From: Yamagishiella unicocca
Lineage: Eukaryota; Chlorophyta; Chlorophyceae; Chlamydomonadales; Volvocaceae
Length of the DNA stretch: 64,000 bases
Assembly (NCBI GenBank): GCA_003116995.1
Contig: BDSL01000120.1
Span: 224,672 to 288,671 of the forward strand
Direction of reading: 5' to 3'
In this document: positions 35,093 to 45,876 of the stretch, one piece after another
Position numbering within the stretch: position 1 is the first letter of the stretch
Layout: each line of letters begins with the position of its first letter
Notes under the pieces: generated by a model
The model's input: only the letters and a program-made list of their open reading frames with translations
Told to the model about the DNA's origin: nothing
Database searches by the model: none
Translations under genes and position numbers: made by a program

Positions 35093-35754
35093 GTATTATA
35101 ACAGTCAAACATATCGGCTTGAAAGACACCTACAGAAAGCGCGCCGCAAACTGGGGTTATAAAATGAACCGGCTACCCGGTCATGACCGTGATCCCCTGT
35201 TCCCAAGGATGACCGGCTAGCCGGTCATGGCCGTGTTCCCGTTTTCCCGCATTACGTCCCCGTACATTACTGCCCAAAATCACTCCAAGCTTATGGCACC
35301 CTTAGTATGTCGGATAAGGACTATTGTCCGGGCCACTCGCAAGGGCCGGAACATGGCCTAAAAGGCTGGGAAAACGGTTATGACACACACCGTGTTCCCA
35401 CCAATATCACCCGTGTTCCCACCGATTCCCCGGCTCATAGCACCCGCATCTGTGTCCGATACCCTCTATATGCGTTATAAGAACTACTTGATGTGTCCGA
35501 GCCACTCGCAAGGGCGGGAACACGGCCTAAAAGGCTGGGAACACGGTTATGACACACAACCGTGTTCCCACCTGTTATCCTGCTGATATCACCCGCAACG
35601 ATGTCTGATACCTGTCATATACCTTACACTAATGATTGCATGGTGCCCGTGCAACTGGTAATATGTGCCTCGTCAAGCCCAGAGGAAGATTTTCTCTACT
35701 CTGGCTGTTATTACCCGAATCTCCCTGTTCGCCGACGACTAGGAAGGCAAGTTT

Positions 35755-36010
35755 ATGGACTTGCATCAGCCTAGCGTTTTCTCGAACCACTTGCCAATTA
35801 ATAAATCATTTTGCAGGTACCTGGCCGACTATCGTGCTTATCAATCGCGCTGCACCAAGTATCACTATGACTCCAAAGACCTTACCCCTGGCCTCTTTGT
35901 TCTGCATTATTGTGCTAAGTGTGCGGGCTGCCTGGGGTTCCATATGATGGATCGACACGAATCCCCACGGACCCTCTTCGAGGTACTGTACACACGGTGG
36001 GAGGCCGTGT
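35755..36010 (+). pseudogene. KDZ-type transposase fragment
   Basis: The frame encodes FCRYLADYRAYQ, then LTPGLFVLHYCAKCAGCLGF and ESPRTLFEVLYTRW. The order GLF..C..C.GF..M..ESP...F..L.TRW resembles the catalytic-core region of Kyakuja/Dileera/Zisupton (KDZ) transposases. Only about 85 residues remain; flanks are noncoding. Assignment is by motif memory and not confirmed. Confidence 0.5.
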
Positions 36011-36714
36011 TTCCCCCCTTGCGAGTGGTCCGGACACATCAAATAGTCCTTATCCGGCATACTAAGGGGTGCCATAAGCTTGGAGTGATTTTGGGCTGTC
36101 TTGTAATGCGGGAACACGGGAACACGGCAATGACCGGCTAGCCGGTCATTCTTGGGAACACGGCCATTACCAGGTAGCTCGTTTTTTTGCCGGTCTCCTC
36201 ATAGGCACAGTTAACAAGCGGAACTGTAGCAACAACAGAAAGCGCGCCGCAAACTAAGCGCGTTTTTGCCGGCCGCCTTAAAGGCACAGATAACCTTATG
36301 GTACAGTATAGTACCGGGTACAGAGTATCGCTTGCAACTCGGTTACAAAGTGCAATAACGCTTGCAACTCGATCACAAGAAGCTGCAACTCGGTCACAAG
36401 CAGCTGCTGAATATTACCGTAGGCGACCCGTAGGCCGTCGAAAGGCGCTAAAAGGCGCGCCACTGGGTTGCGGCACGCTGCGGCACGCTAGGACGATGGA
36501 CGATGTGTGAGAGGATCTTCCTTTCTCAATCCTTTGTATCTTGCAATCCTAGAAATAGCCGTATGGTGCTCGCAATTAGCTATGAAGGCTAAAGGAAAAC
36601 GCGCCGCATTTCATGACGAATTGCAAAGGACTGGCGGGAAACCTGATTCCATTAGATATTGTTAGGTAAATTTGTTGACATAAGAGTCTTTAAACATGTG
36701 CATGTGATTGGTTA

Positions 36715-37305
36715 AGCAGAATGCGAGTATTACAAGGGAGCCAGAACGGCTACAAGCGCGGAAGCGCAACCAGGCGGGCCCGATGGCGCGATGGGCCAGA
36801 CCACGACACAGATCACTGGGCCCGCCCTCACCGGCCGGGAAGGGGCAAAAGCCGAAGGCAGCCAAACACGAGGACACGGAGAAGGCAGCAAAACAAAGCA
36901 GAGCGGGGGCACCCGGCCCCATAACCCAAACACGCCCACAAAACCGCACCCGAGTCAACCGTCGGGCAACTCCTCGGTACCCGGGCGGCCCGTGAAGACT
37001 ACCTCCCCCGCGGGCGAGGCGGCGAGGAAGGGGTGATCGGACGGGACGGCCCCCCACCCGGGGGGGGCCAGCCCCAGCTCGGCAAACGCACTAAGGCGGG
37101 CCCAGAAGTCTGCCATCACCGCTGCGCACACCCGCACCACCGGCATGCGCCCCCCGGGGGCCCCAGCCTGCGCCCGAAACAGGAGGCGGAGCCCCAAGCC
37201 CAACGCTGCGACGGGAAGGCGCGGCCGCCATCACTGGTACACTACCCTCCCACATTCGTTCCTCATTCCCCATTCATTCCTGGGGGAATGAAGGCCGGCC
37301 TCCGG
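36715..37305 (-). mobile_element. LINE ORF2 C-terminal fragment, second subfamily
   Basis: The minus-strand frame (37203-36955) encodes VCAAVMADFWARLSAFAELG and GWGAVPSDHPFLAA, matching FWALLRGFAGLGLP..GWDAVGPRHPFL of the 8.7 kb copy at a distance. It ends in the tail GGCTCCCTTGTAATACTCGC (minus), shared with 32.23 kb. Higher G+C than the surrounding DNA. Confidence 0.6.
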
Positions 37306-38229
37306 TGAAGTATGTGAGCTGCCATTACCCCCGGCCCTGCCCTACCAACGGGTTAGCCTTGATTTCTGATGCGCATTTCACGAACAGGTCGATGAAGCCA
37401 TCGAACTCGCCGTTCGGGGGGGCGGTGCAGCGCACCCTTGGGCGGGTGGGGGCACTCATCCCAGAAGTGCGGGCCCCGATGTAGCAGGGGGGAACAGCAG
37501 GTGGGAGGGGTTGAGGCAGGGCTGCCAGTGCGCAAGTCTGCTAGCTAGGGCTTTATCCTTGTGGGCACCCAATACGCTCATGTTGTACCAGTGACCCGCC
37601 GCGCAGTTCCATACCTTGGCGCCGGATGCCAAGTCGGGAAGGGCGCTGGATGCCAAGTCGGGATACACATACCCAAACTGGCTTATTAATTTGGGGACAT
37701 CATATGATATGTTGGGGTCAACCAACAGCATTTTCCGAGACTTACCTATCATATGGGCAAGTAGTGTGGTACGGCGGCGGTCTGCATTTGAGGTGCTTGC
37801 TGTACAATTATGCAATTTGGCTCAGTGCTGCAACGCTGCTGAACCAAATTACAGGCGTCGATGATGGGTGCCGTTAGGTATCCCGCCCTATGGCAGCCGA
37901 ATGCAAACCTTCCGTGACACCCTCATGAGCCGGGAAGCCTCCTTGGCTGGCTGGGGTCACAAACGGTCACTAAAATATAATGCGACTGGTTGTTGGCCTA
38001 TCGCCTCTATCCCTCTAGTCGAGTCTTCGGGAAGAAGAATATATGCACATTGGAGATCGCTGCGCTCCAATTGATCCCCTAATGGCAATAAGGACACTCA
38101 CGTGCATGCAGAAGTGGATTGCCCTCTAGCTGGTTACGTGCATCGATGCACGGCAGCAAGGGCCATGAAACGGGTGCGTAACAGGCTGCCGTTATAAAAT
38201 AATATGCAAGTTGTTCCAGCTATGGGCGC
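37306..38229. other. Intergenic stretch, nothing recognised
   Basis: No domain motif or RNA gene. A minus-strand frame of 119 codons (37815-37456) has VWNCAAGHWYNMSVLGAHKD and could be a decayed exon, but no family is recognised. Confidence 0.35.
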
Positions 38230-39770
38230 GGGCGTGCGCCTCCACTGCGTGCATCGCTCCATGCCTCCGCCGTTCATACCGGTAGTACCAGTAGGGAGCA
38301 TGCACCAATAGTGCCGATCAGCCCGCCGACAGCTGATCCTGGTCACTGCGCCGTATCAGAATGTTCATTATATTCGTTGTAACGGTTACAGTGGGTTCCA
38401 GACCAAGAGGTAGAACCATCGGGCGCATCGCCTGACACTGAACAAGACGGAGGAAACAAATACCGACATGCACCGAAACAAAGGCAAACCACCAGATCAC
38501 CAAATTGACAGGCCGTAGGCATACAGAGCAGCAGCCAGCACCCCAGGGGGAATTTGCACTAGAGGCTCCCCTATCAGGAACTGGCCGCCAACCAACCTAA
38601 CAGCCCAGCACCCGACGAACCAGTGGAGCGCCGCAACGATGCAAACATCGGAACCCGCCACCTCTCATCCCATAAGGCACGGACCCCTAGCAGGGCTCAA
38701 CACGCTTATATAGCCAGAAAGTATGAAGCACGGGAAACCCCGCTCCCCAAGACAACCCGAGCCGATCAGGAATCCACCAGTACCTCAGCCGGTCCCCCGC
38801 ACACAAGGCGATTGGCGACAACCCGCAAGAAAGGATGCCGAGGCCCACTGCATCCCAGCCTTTCTGGGGAAGCCCCAGCGCAGCAAAGCCCCGCAAAAGG
38901 GCCCAAAACTCCACCACCCCACGGCGAACGGCGCGATCCAGAAGACCACTACCCGGAGTAAGAGGGGGACCACCAGCCCCCGCCCTTTTCAAGGCCGCGG
39001 CCATAAAACGGCGCCCCACCTCCATGGCAGTAATAGCCGCCAGGACTACTACATCCCAGACGCAAGACTGTACCCCGATAGGTGCTTGCACCAACCAAAC
39101 TTGCGCCCGTGTCACCCCTGCACCGAGCTGGGTCTCATTATATATGTGCGCAAGTCGGTCACATTTTGGCTGCGTGCCTGCGACGCCTATTAATAGCCCG
39201 TGCATCGCTCCATGCCTCCGTGCCCGGAAACGGTATGAAGCATGCACGAATGTCGATCAGCCCGCCGACAGCTGATCCTGGTCACTGCGCCGTATCAGGA
39301 TGTTCATAATATGTTTACGCAAGTCGTTCACCTACGATTGCGTGCCTGCAAACGCCCATTCGCAGCCCGTGCATCGCTCCATGCCTCCGTGCATGGTACC
39401 GGTAAGGAACATGCACGAGTGCCGATCAGCCCGCCGACAGCTGATCCTGGTCGCTGTATGTACCGCGTCAAAATGTTCAATATACATACATGTGCGCAAG
39501 TCGTTCACTCGTGATAGCGAGCATGCGTGCGACGCCCATTCGCAGCTCGTGCATCGCTCCATGCCTCTGTGCACGGTACTGGTTGTACCGGGTCGGTTGT
39601 ACCGCCGGTAGGGAGCGTGCACGAGTGCCGATCAGCCCGCCGATAGCTGATCCTGGTCACTGCACCGTCACAGGAAGTTTGTTAAATGTGTACGCAAGTC
39701 GTCCATCCACCCGTGATTGCGTGTCTATCGGCGACGCCTATTCATAGCCCGCGCGTCCCTTCGCGAACGT
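38230..39770 (+). repeat. About 170-190 bp satellite array, split by a LINE
   Basis: Units carry GTGCATCGCTCCATGCCTCC (38251, 39200, 39368, 39548, degenerate near 39748) and GATCAGCCCGCCGACAGCTG. Spacing 168 and 180 bp; the 38251-39200 gap equals about one unit after subtracting the LINE at 38378-39138. Confidence 0.8.
38378..39138 (-). mobile_element. 5'-truncated LINE inserted in the satellite
   Basis: Same family as 8142-9060: 3' tail at 38378-38700 then the ORF2 C-terminal region (CVWDVVVLAAITAMEVGRRF). CATTATAT is present at both edges (near 38369 and 39136) as a probable target-site duplication. Confidence 0.85.
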
Positions 39771-40060
39771 CAGCGAACGGATGGGAACCTTAATTGCATT
39801 TGGGAATGACTCTCCTTCACAGCTGCGCCACACAGCAACTTACACAGTGACTTTCGGTAAAAATGAAGGTATGTGCGGTAGGGTAAGTAGCAGTGATTTT
39901 TTTTTGGTTTTGGCCGGGGAATTATTTGGTTACTTATGAGGAACGAGTTTTCCGTCCGGACTAATTTTCTGTTCCTTTTCTGTGAGGCGCTGGGGGGGGC
40001 TTCGCCCCCCCCAGACCCCCCCCTTAAATTACAAGTCCTCTCACAGAAGTAGGCCTCTAC
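39771..40060. other. Spacer with poly-T and G-rich tracts
   Basis: Contains T9 (39898) and GGGGGGGCTTCGCCCCCCCC hairpin-forming sequence near 39994. No gene seen. Confidence 0.4.
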
Positions 40061-40061
40061 C

Positions 40062-40190
40062 TGTCGGCAGGGGGCCGAATACCGAAACTCGAAAGGGGGC
40101 CGAATACCGAAACTCGAAAGGGGGGCGAATACCGAAACTCGAAAGGGGGCCGAATACCGAAACTCGAAAGGGGGGCGAATACCGGTCTCT
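40062..40190 (+). repeat. 25-bp tandem repeat, five copies
   Basis: GGGGGCCGAATACCGAAACT plus CGAAA, alternating between GGGGGCC and GGGGGGC starts. Confidence 0.9.
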
Positions 40191-40259
40191 CAGGGTCTCA
40201 GGCTCTCAGACCCGCTCACCAAAGGAAATGGTGGGACCAACCCCCAACAGTAACAACAC

Positions 40260-40880
40260 CACTGTAATCGTTGCAACAACCATGCTAGCTCCATCGGTGC
40301 TGACCGCCACCAGCTTGCGCGCCAGCTCCGCTTCCCCTAGCCCAGCTTCGACAGCCAGCGTGTCGAGCACCACCTGAGTGATGTACTCGGCGTCCGGTGC
40401 TTCCTGCAGGTGCGCCAGCTGCGGGTGTCCAGGGGAGCAAAGAAGGAAAACACACATTAAACAAAGAAAGGAAAACGTATATGGCTAATGAACTGATCAT
40501 GTTGTCGCTCGTCGGCCTTTCCGACCTATATCTCCACCCTCCTGTGTAGGCCCTAGCCCCCCTTTGCGAAGTTAACAGTTTAGATACTTACGTCGATGAG
40601 GAGGGGGGCCCGGCTCCATCCATCCATCACGTACACGTGCAGGCATAATCGCGACTTCTTGTCAATGCCGACACATTCGTCCATGCTAATCGCCACGAAG
40701 CGTGCGCCCTCCACCAGCTCCTTGACCTTGTCCTGTATCACAGCATCCAGCGCCTCAGCGAGCCCCCACCCTGAGGTGACGGCCGAACCTAGCGGCCAGG
40801 CTGCAACGGCATGCATAGACTTCGCGTTAGCTATGAGGCCTAGGCACGTGGTTAGCACATAAAGGGGAAGGGCGCGGGGA
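40260..40880 (-). pseudogene. hAT-like transposase fragment, two exons
   Basis: Minus strand. Exon 1 (about 40870-40592) encodes ARFVAISMDECVGIDKKSRL, LHVYVMDGWSRAPLLID, then donor GTAAGT (40591-40586). Exon 2 starts at 40418 after CCCGCAG with LAHLQEAPDAEYITQVVLD and reaches LVAVSTDGASMV. The D.E..D.K...L.V..YV..GW and later TDGAS are the pattern of hAT-superfamily (DUF4371-type) transposases. Both ends are missing, so this is a relic. Phase 0 is maintained across the intron. Confidence 0.6.
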
Positions 40881-41154
40881 GAGGGGAAGGATGGGGTTTG
40901 GTGCACGTGGGGGATAGGTTAGACGGAGGGGGTGATCCAGGATCGCACTGTGGACGAAGGTCCGCCAACCGAGCAAGTGTGCCGGCCAACGGGGGCATCA
41001 ATTTATGTACGACACGCCAGATCGCTAACCCATCGGACCAACCAGGCTGCGCGGCACAGGTGGGAGGCAACCATGTCTGGTAGAGGTGGAATAATCGAAC
41101 AACGCCCAACTACACAAGGCTGGAATTAGTACAGCGTCCCGCACACAACTTTGT

Positions 41155-41393
41155 TACAGTGGGTTCCAGACCAAGAGGTAGAACCATCGGGCACATCGCC
41201 TGACACTGAGAAAGACGGAGGAAGCAAAGACCGACATGCACCGGAACAAAGGCAAACCACCAGAACACCAAATCGACAGGCTGTAGGCACACAGAGCAGC
41301 AGTCAGTACCCCAAGGGGAATCTGCACTAGAGGCTCCCCTATCAGGAACTGACCACCAACCAACCTAACAGCCCAGCAACCGACGAACCAGTG
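41155..41393 (-). mobile_element. Short 5'-truncated LINE tail
   Basis: About 240 bp, 90% or better by eye to the tails at 6.93 and 38.4 kb; on + starts GTTACAGTGGGTTCCAGACC and stops abruptly after CGACGAACCAGTGAAG. Confidence 0.85.
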
Positions 41394-41759
41394 AAGGTGC
41401 GGGAGTAATCCACAGCAGCAATCCGCACCACCACCACCTTCCTGGACCTCTTTCCAATCACCCACCGACACCACCACAGTTACGCCAGTACTGGCACCCA
41501 CGTCCTCGACTATGGCTCAGGGCTTATGACATCCCCCGTGCGGTGGCGTGTGGCGGTGTGCGGTGCGGTGCTGCTGGTGGTGCACAGGCCCGTGCATAAG
41601 GTGGAAGCCACCGCCTCACGCAGCGCCCCTGGCCCTGCTGCCCACTAACAACCGCGAGCCTTTACAGGGCAAGCAGGCACGTGAAGCGCAGGCTCAGGTA
41701 GAGGCCCGAGCGCCGCCAGGGAACAATGGCACAGGCAGATCCCCCCAGACAACGACACT

Positions 41760-42011
41760 CAACCTGAGCCGACCTCCCTGGCCGCGAAGGCCTCTGCCTG
41801 GCAGCCTCACACCAGCATCACATCCGGTGACACGCGGCTCCTCCACATGTCAACCCCGAGGCCCGCCCCGCAGCCCCCTCCCCCTTTTCCCACCCACCCG
41901 CCGATTCGCCCGCCCTCTTCTCTCTCTTTCTTCTTCTCTCGTCTCGACCGTCCGCACGATTCTCATGAAATTTGAACGATTGAGGTTAACCAGTGAGGTG
42001 AAGAATTCCAT
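41760..42011 (+). repeat. 5' flank of tRNA-Leu shared with 63.5-63.77 kb
   Basis: TGGCCGCGAAGGCCTCTGCC, CACATCCGGTGACACGCGGC and TCCTCCACATGTCAACCCCG match, in reverse complement, 63590-63765 and 60285-60405. In both the 42 kb and 63 kb copies, a tRNA-Leu sequence follows. Confidence 0.75.
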
Positions 42012-42119
42012 GACGAGGTGGCCGAGCGGTCTAAGGCGCTAGTTTCAGGACTACCTGAAGATTGTCAGGAGAGTACTTACTAGTCCGTAAGGGCGCGGGT
42101 TCAAATCCCGTCCTCGTCA
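42012..42119 (+). tRNA. tRNA-Leu (CAG) with intron
   Basis: Acceptor stem GACGAGG pairs with CCTCGTC (42112-42118), discriminator A at 42119. D-arm GGCCGAGCGGTCTAAGGC with internal A-box. Anticodon arm CTAGT-TTCAGG, interrupted after position 37 by an intron of about 28-29 nt, closing with ACTAG. Class II variable arm CCGTAAGGGC, T-arm GCGGGTTCAAATCCCGT. Anticodon CAG reads CUG, Leu. All stems are intact. Confidence 0.9.
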
Positions 42120-43129
42120 TAGAGTCATACAGTGTCGCTATTATTTTTGAGTACAGTGTCGCTTGTCCCGCTGCACTATTCACTACTCAAGGATGTCGCG
42201 TGCATCCTGGCCACCTCTTCCCGACGGCTGGTCTTCCCACACTAAGCTTGCCCCTGCTCCTCCTGTCTCATCCTTCTGTATGTAAAGTACCGGTACTCCC
42301 ACGCTAGCTTGCTTCTCCTAACATTTTCGAGAGAGCAGGCGGGCAGTCGTGTAGTGCAAGGTTTGATTGTTGTATTTGGGTAATGGTTTCCGCCAGGGTT
42401 GGCGTGTACCGGCAATCTAACATGCCGCAGCAACGTCTGTTGGTGCTCATGGCACGGTGACAGGGGATTGTAATATGTTACTGTTTAGTTTATCACATGA
42501 AGTATGTTGGGCTTTACGGACACATACACGTAACGATTACAACAAGGTATTCGCATGCGCATTGAACAGTTATTGTTCCGGTATTTCTCCCCGGTATTTC
42601 TCCCCGTGAACGACGCCGTCATGAGCGAGGCTCCTCGTCGCAGACGCTTCAAGGCATCGCTCGATTCGCTCATTACGGATCAATATTGCTGCGTAACGTA
42701 ACTCGCATAGCGCTTCCTGCTTCTGGCGTTGTCCGTACCAGACGAACATGCTTACATAGCATCATGGAAAGCTAAATCGACCAAAACTCGTTATTTTGGT
42801 CGATTCCAGGACGCTGTGGCGACAGCCTGCGCGGCTGTGCGCGGCTGTGTGCTGGACAGCAGCTACGTTACCCTTTTGCTGTCTAACTGCTTCAGCACAT
42901 CCCCTGGCTCATCCTCTTCAGCAGTAATCGGCGCTGGCGACTGCCGCCGTCAAGGTAAGCTATATTAATGTTTTTAGCAGTCGTCGAAGCGATTTTGCAC
43001 GCGCGCTGTGAGCCTCATACATGGCGGCCATGGCGCTCAAGGTAGGGCGGGGTGGGGGTGTCGATCGTCCGTTAAGGGGGCGGGGACAGATTTCGGTGGG
43101 GGGGCGAAGCGAACGAGGGGGCGGAACCG
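42120..43129. other. Intergenic stretch with a LINE-type tail
   Basis: Contains CACGTAACGATTACAACAAG (42530), like the LINE 3' terminus on +, and a duplicated CCGGTATTTCTCCCC (42576-42604). No gene recognised. Confidence 0.4.
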
Positions 43130-43440
43130 ACCGTCAAAACCGCCGTGCAGGAGGGAAGAAAGGGAACAGCAGGTAGGGCGTTCGAGTCGCACATGATGGA
43201 AAGGGAATGCTCCTCGCCCTACTGGGCTTGAATCTGAGAGCCGGCGGCATTAGTGGAGGGCAGATGGTATGCTGATGGGGACGCGCGCATACATGTTCTT
43301 AGAACGTCATAGATGAGCGGAGATTGCAAACCATGTATTTGCGGGACTGCAGGAGGACGTTCATGTGGGTTGTTCCAGCTCCCAATTCTCGTAGCCCTGT
43401 GCTCTGTTCGTTTCATGTCCCTGCCATCTCCGATACAGGT
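43130..43440 (+). repeat. Dispersed repeat, copy A
   Basis: Matches 58195-58525 with small indels; shared blocks include GCCGTGCAGGAGGGAAGAAAG, GAGAGCCGGCGGC, GTATTTGCGGGACTGCAGGAG. Copy B ends with a triplicated TTCATTTCATG(C/T)GCTC-type repeat absent here. Confidence 0.85.
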
Positions 43441-45876
43441 GGGCGACGACGAGCTTCGGCATTTGGACCTGTAAACCTGTGCAGCTCAGCAAGGGCCTTG
43501 GCGAACAATGAAGGCTTCAATGTCTTGCTGCGCCGCGACCGCTCACGTACGAGGCTTCTGGTGATGCGTGCTGCGGTCTAGTGTGCTTTGACTCACTTCG
43601 GTGTTACGTCGCTGACCTCACGCAGTGTCTCTTCGTTGACGCCCGTTGACCATTCTGCGGTTGAGACTTACGCTAGGTTGCTGCGGGAGGTAAGTGACGG
43701 CTTCATATAGGCGGGCGGCGCGTCGCTGTTCCTGCTTCCGCTGACAACGTTCTGGCGATGATGGCAGTGGCCCCGATGTCAGCGGGGGTGATCTGACGGC
43801 GACGGCGGCGGCGGCGTATAATTGTCAGGATGTGGGTGTTGTACCAGTCCTTATGGGTGGTAGAGATAACTACCGGTTGGGTGAAGTGCCAAAGGTAAGC
43901 CAGAGCGAAGGGCTCCGCTGGCGGGCGGTCGCACAGCACAACCGGGCGAACCCGCTACAGACAGCGACAGGCGAAGACCGCTAGGTATCAACCGATAGAC
44001 AAGTAAGACGGAAGTCAAGGAGACTTCTACCAGTGACCAGTGTCACGCGGACGCAAAGGTGCGAAGCCCCGTGGGTCGACGTTCAGTAACGTCGAACCAC
44101 ATGTAAGATGCAGTTAAGACACGCCAGTAGCGAGTAGGCAAGGGAGACTGACAGGCCCAACTGGTACCGGAATACAACAGTGGGCGGGAGGGACAGCTGT
44201 CCTGTCGTCTCCCGGGTAGCAGGCTGGGTGGCGAGTTCCTGATTGCACTGAGGCTCTGGTGGTGGTGGCAGCGGCGTTGGTGGCGCTGGGACTGTGCAAG
44301 CGCAAGAGCAAGTTCGGCGGAGGCGAGCGACGACGGCGACGTTTTGCTTGGCGGCTCCTGACACCAGGCCTTAGCCCAGCCGTGCACATGTACCGCCACG
44401 GCGTGCCATCTGCTCGCTGCGATCGTCGAGTGCGGTGCTCGGCTGCTAGCGCGATGCCCGCCGCCAGGATAGGCGGCGGGGAAAGTTATGGTGGCTGCGA
44501 CGGGGCCCCCGGTGACAGCAGCAGCGGGAGCCTCATGCCAGCCTCATGTTATTACGTCCGCGGCTCGGTGGAGGCGACCACAGCACTGTGCTTGGCGGTG
44601 CTGGTGATATCAGGCCGGGCCGTTGCATCGCTGCCCCAGCAGGCTTATTCAGGTGCCGCTATGCGTGGCGCACGCGTTTCGACCTATATGCGGCTTGTTC
44701 GACAGCGGCTGTGTGCCCGGAAGGGCACGGAGGTTAGGGCGGCTTTTTGTCACGCTGGCTCCGCCGGTACTGGCGGCAGGGCACGCAAGTAACGCAGGCT
44801 GCGAAAGAAACGTGAGGGGAAAGCAAGGGTTCTGAGGACGAGGCGTAGCCGCAATGTGATGGAACTCACGTGTGCAAGCAGTCCATCACATTGCCTCGGC
44901 GCCTGTTCGTCGGAACCCTTGCCACCAGGTGCCACCCATCTTCTGCTGCTCTGGTAGCGTACGTCGACCCCCCTCCCGCGCTGCAGCCCGTAGCTTTAGC
45001 GCCACTTACCGGTGTCGACGTGTATATCATGATGGGAGGCCGAGGGAGAAATACTGCACTTAGCTAGCAGCCGGTTGCCATCACCTCGCATTGTTCGTTT
45101 GACGGTTGGTTGGGACCCGGAGTGCTGGCGCGTTAGGAAGCTGCGCTTCAAGCCTTGTGGGATATTAACATCCAGATCATGCTGCAAATACTGGTCGGCT
45201 TGGACGTGGAACATGCATTGTTGGTGGTTGGGACTTGGGCCGCACCTTCCATTCATTGTGTGCAGGCCTGAATTTAGCCTCCTTTGGTCTCAACGCGACA
45301 TAGTCAGTAGTTGTGGTTTTTCTATAAAACGTTTCTTATATAGCTTCCTTGGACACGCAAGCTGGTCTGTGCAACACTCGTCTACCGGAACCTCAACAAG
45401 CGGCTCCAACTAGTTCCCATGGCCCTAGCATCTCTTAATATCGTGAGGGTTACAGGCCAGCTTTCAACGCGTGAGCGGATTGGAAGGCCTGTGCCTGCGG
45501 TCCATTCTCGTTCAGCATGGCATCTGCCGCAGCACCTGCCAATGGCACAGGCTCCCCGCCGCGAAGAGTTCATGTGCAGGAGCTATGCAGGTAGATCCTT
45601 GTGCGCGCGACGAGGCGGTCGTGGCACAGCGTACCCTTTACAAACTGCATCACCAGCAAAGATTTCCGAATATACACGACCGCGCTTCGCCTTATTGTGC
45701 GACCTCTTGATGGTCCCAACATAGCGGTGCCCTTCATGTCGCGGAGCGTATCATCAACGGCCAAGCGTGTGTGTTTACCTACCACCCAGCGTGCGCCATT
45801 GAGGTGCGCTGTGGAAGGGCCCTCGCAGCCAAGTATGCCCCTTCTCCACCGCCTCCCCTGGGTGCCGTGGCTGCAG
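43441..45876. other. Gene-poor region and possible 5' part of coiled-coil gene
   Basis: Probably holds the 5' exons of the gene whose first certain exon starts at 45877. One candidate first exon is 45517-45590 (MASAAAPANGTGSPPRRVHV...), with TATAAAAC at 45323 upstream and a GT donor, but its phase (2) does not join directly to the exon at 45877 (phase 1), so at least one exon would be missing. Other open frames (44259-44792) show no motif. Confidence 0.3.

Larger units (their letters stand above)
34318..36655. mobile_element. Inverted-repeat DNA transposon with KDZ-like fragment
   Basis: Bounded by inverted repeats of about 175-200 bp (34318-34516 and 36478-36655; outer ends GGAAT/ATTCC with CCCGCCAGTCC facing GGACTGGCGGG). 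Inside are a 71-bp tandem repeat (34845-35092), a second inverted pair (35200-35345 and 36020-36175, with CCGTGTTCCC and GACCGGCTAGCCGGTC words), and a transposase-like frame (35755-36010). No target-site duplication was obvious. It may be two nested elements. Confidence 0.6.

Noticed and set aside
39994..40025. G7/C8 hairpin as a transcription terminator
   Set aside because: Bacterial-type terminators do not apply in this eukaryotic context, and no adjacent gene ends here.
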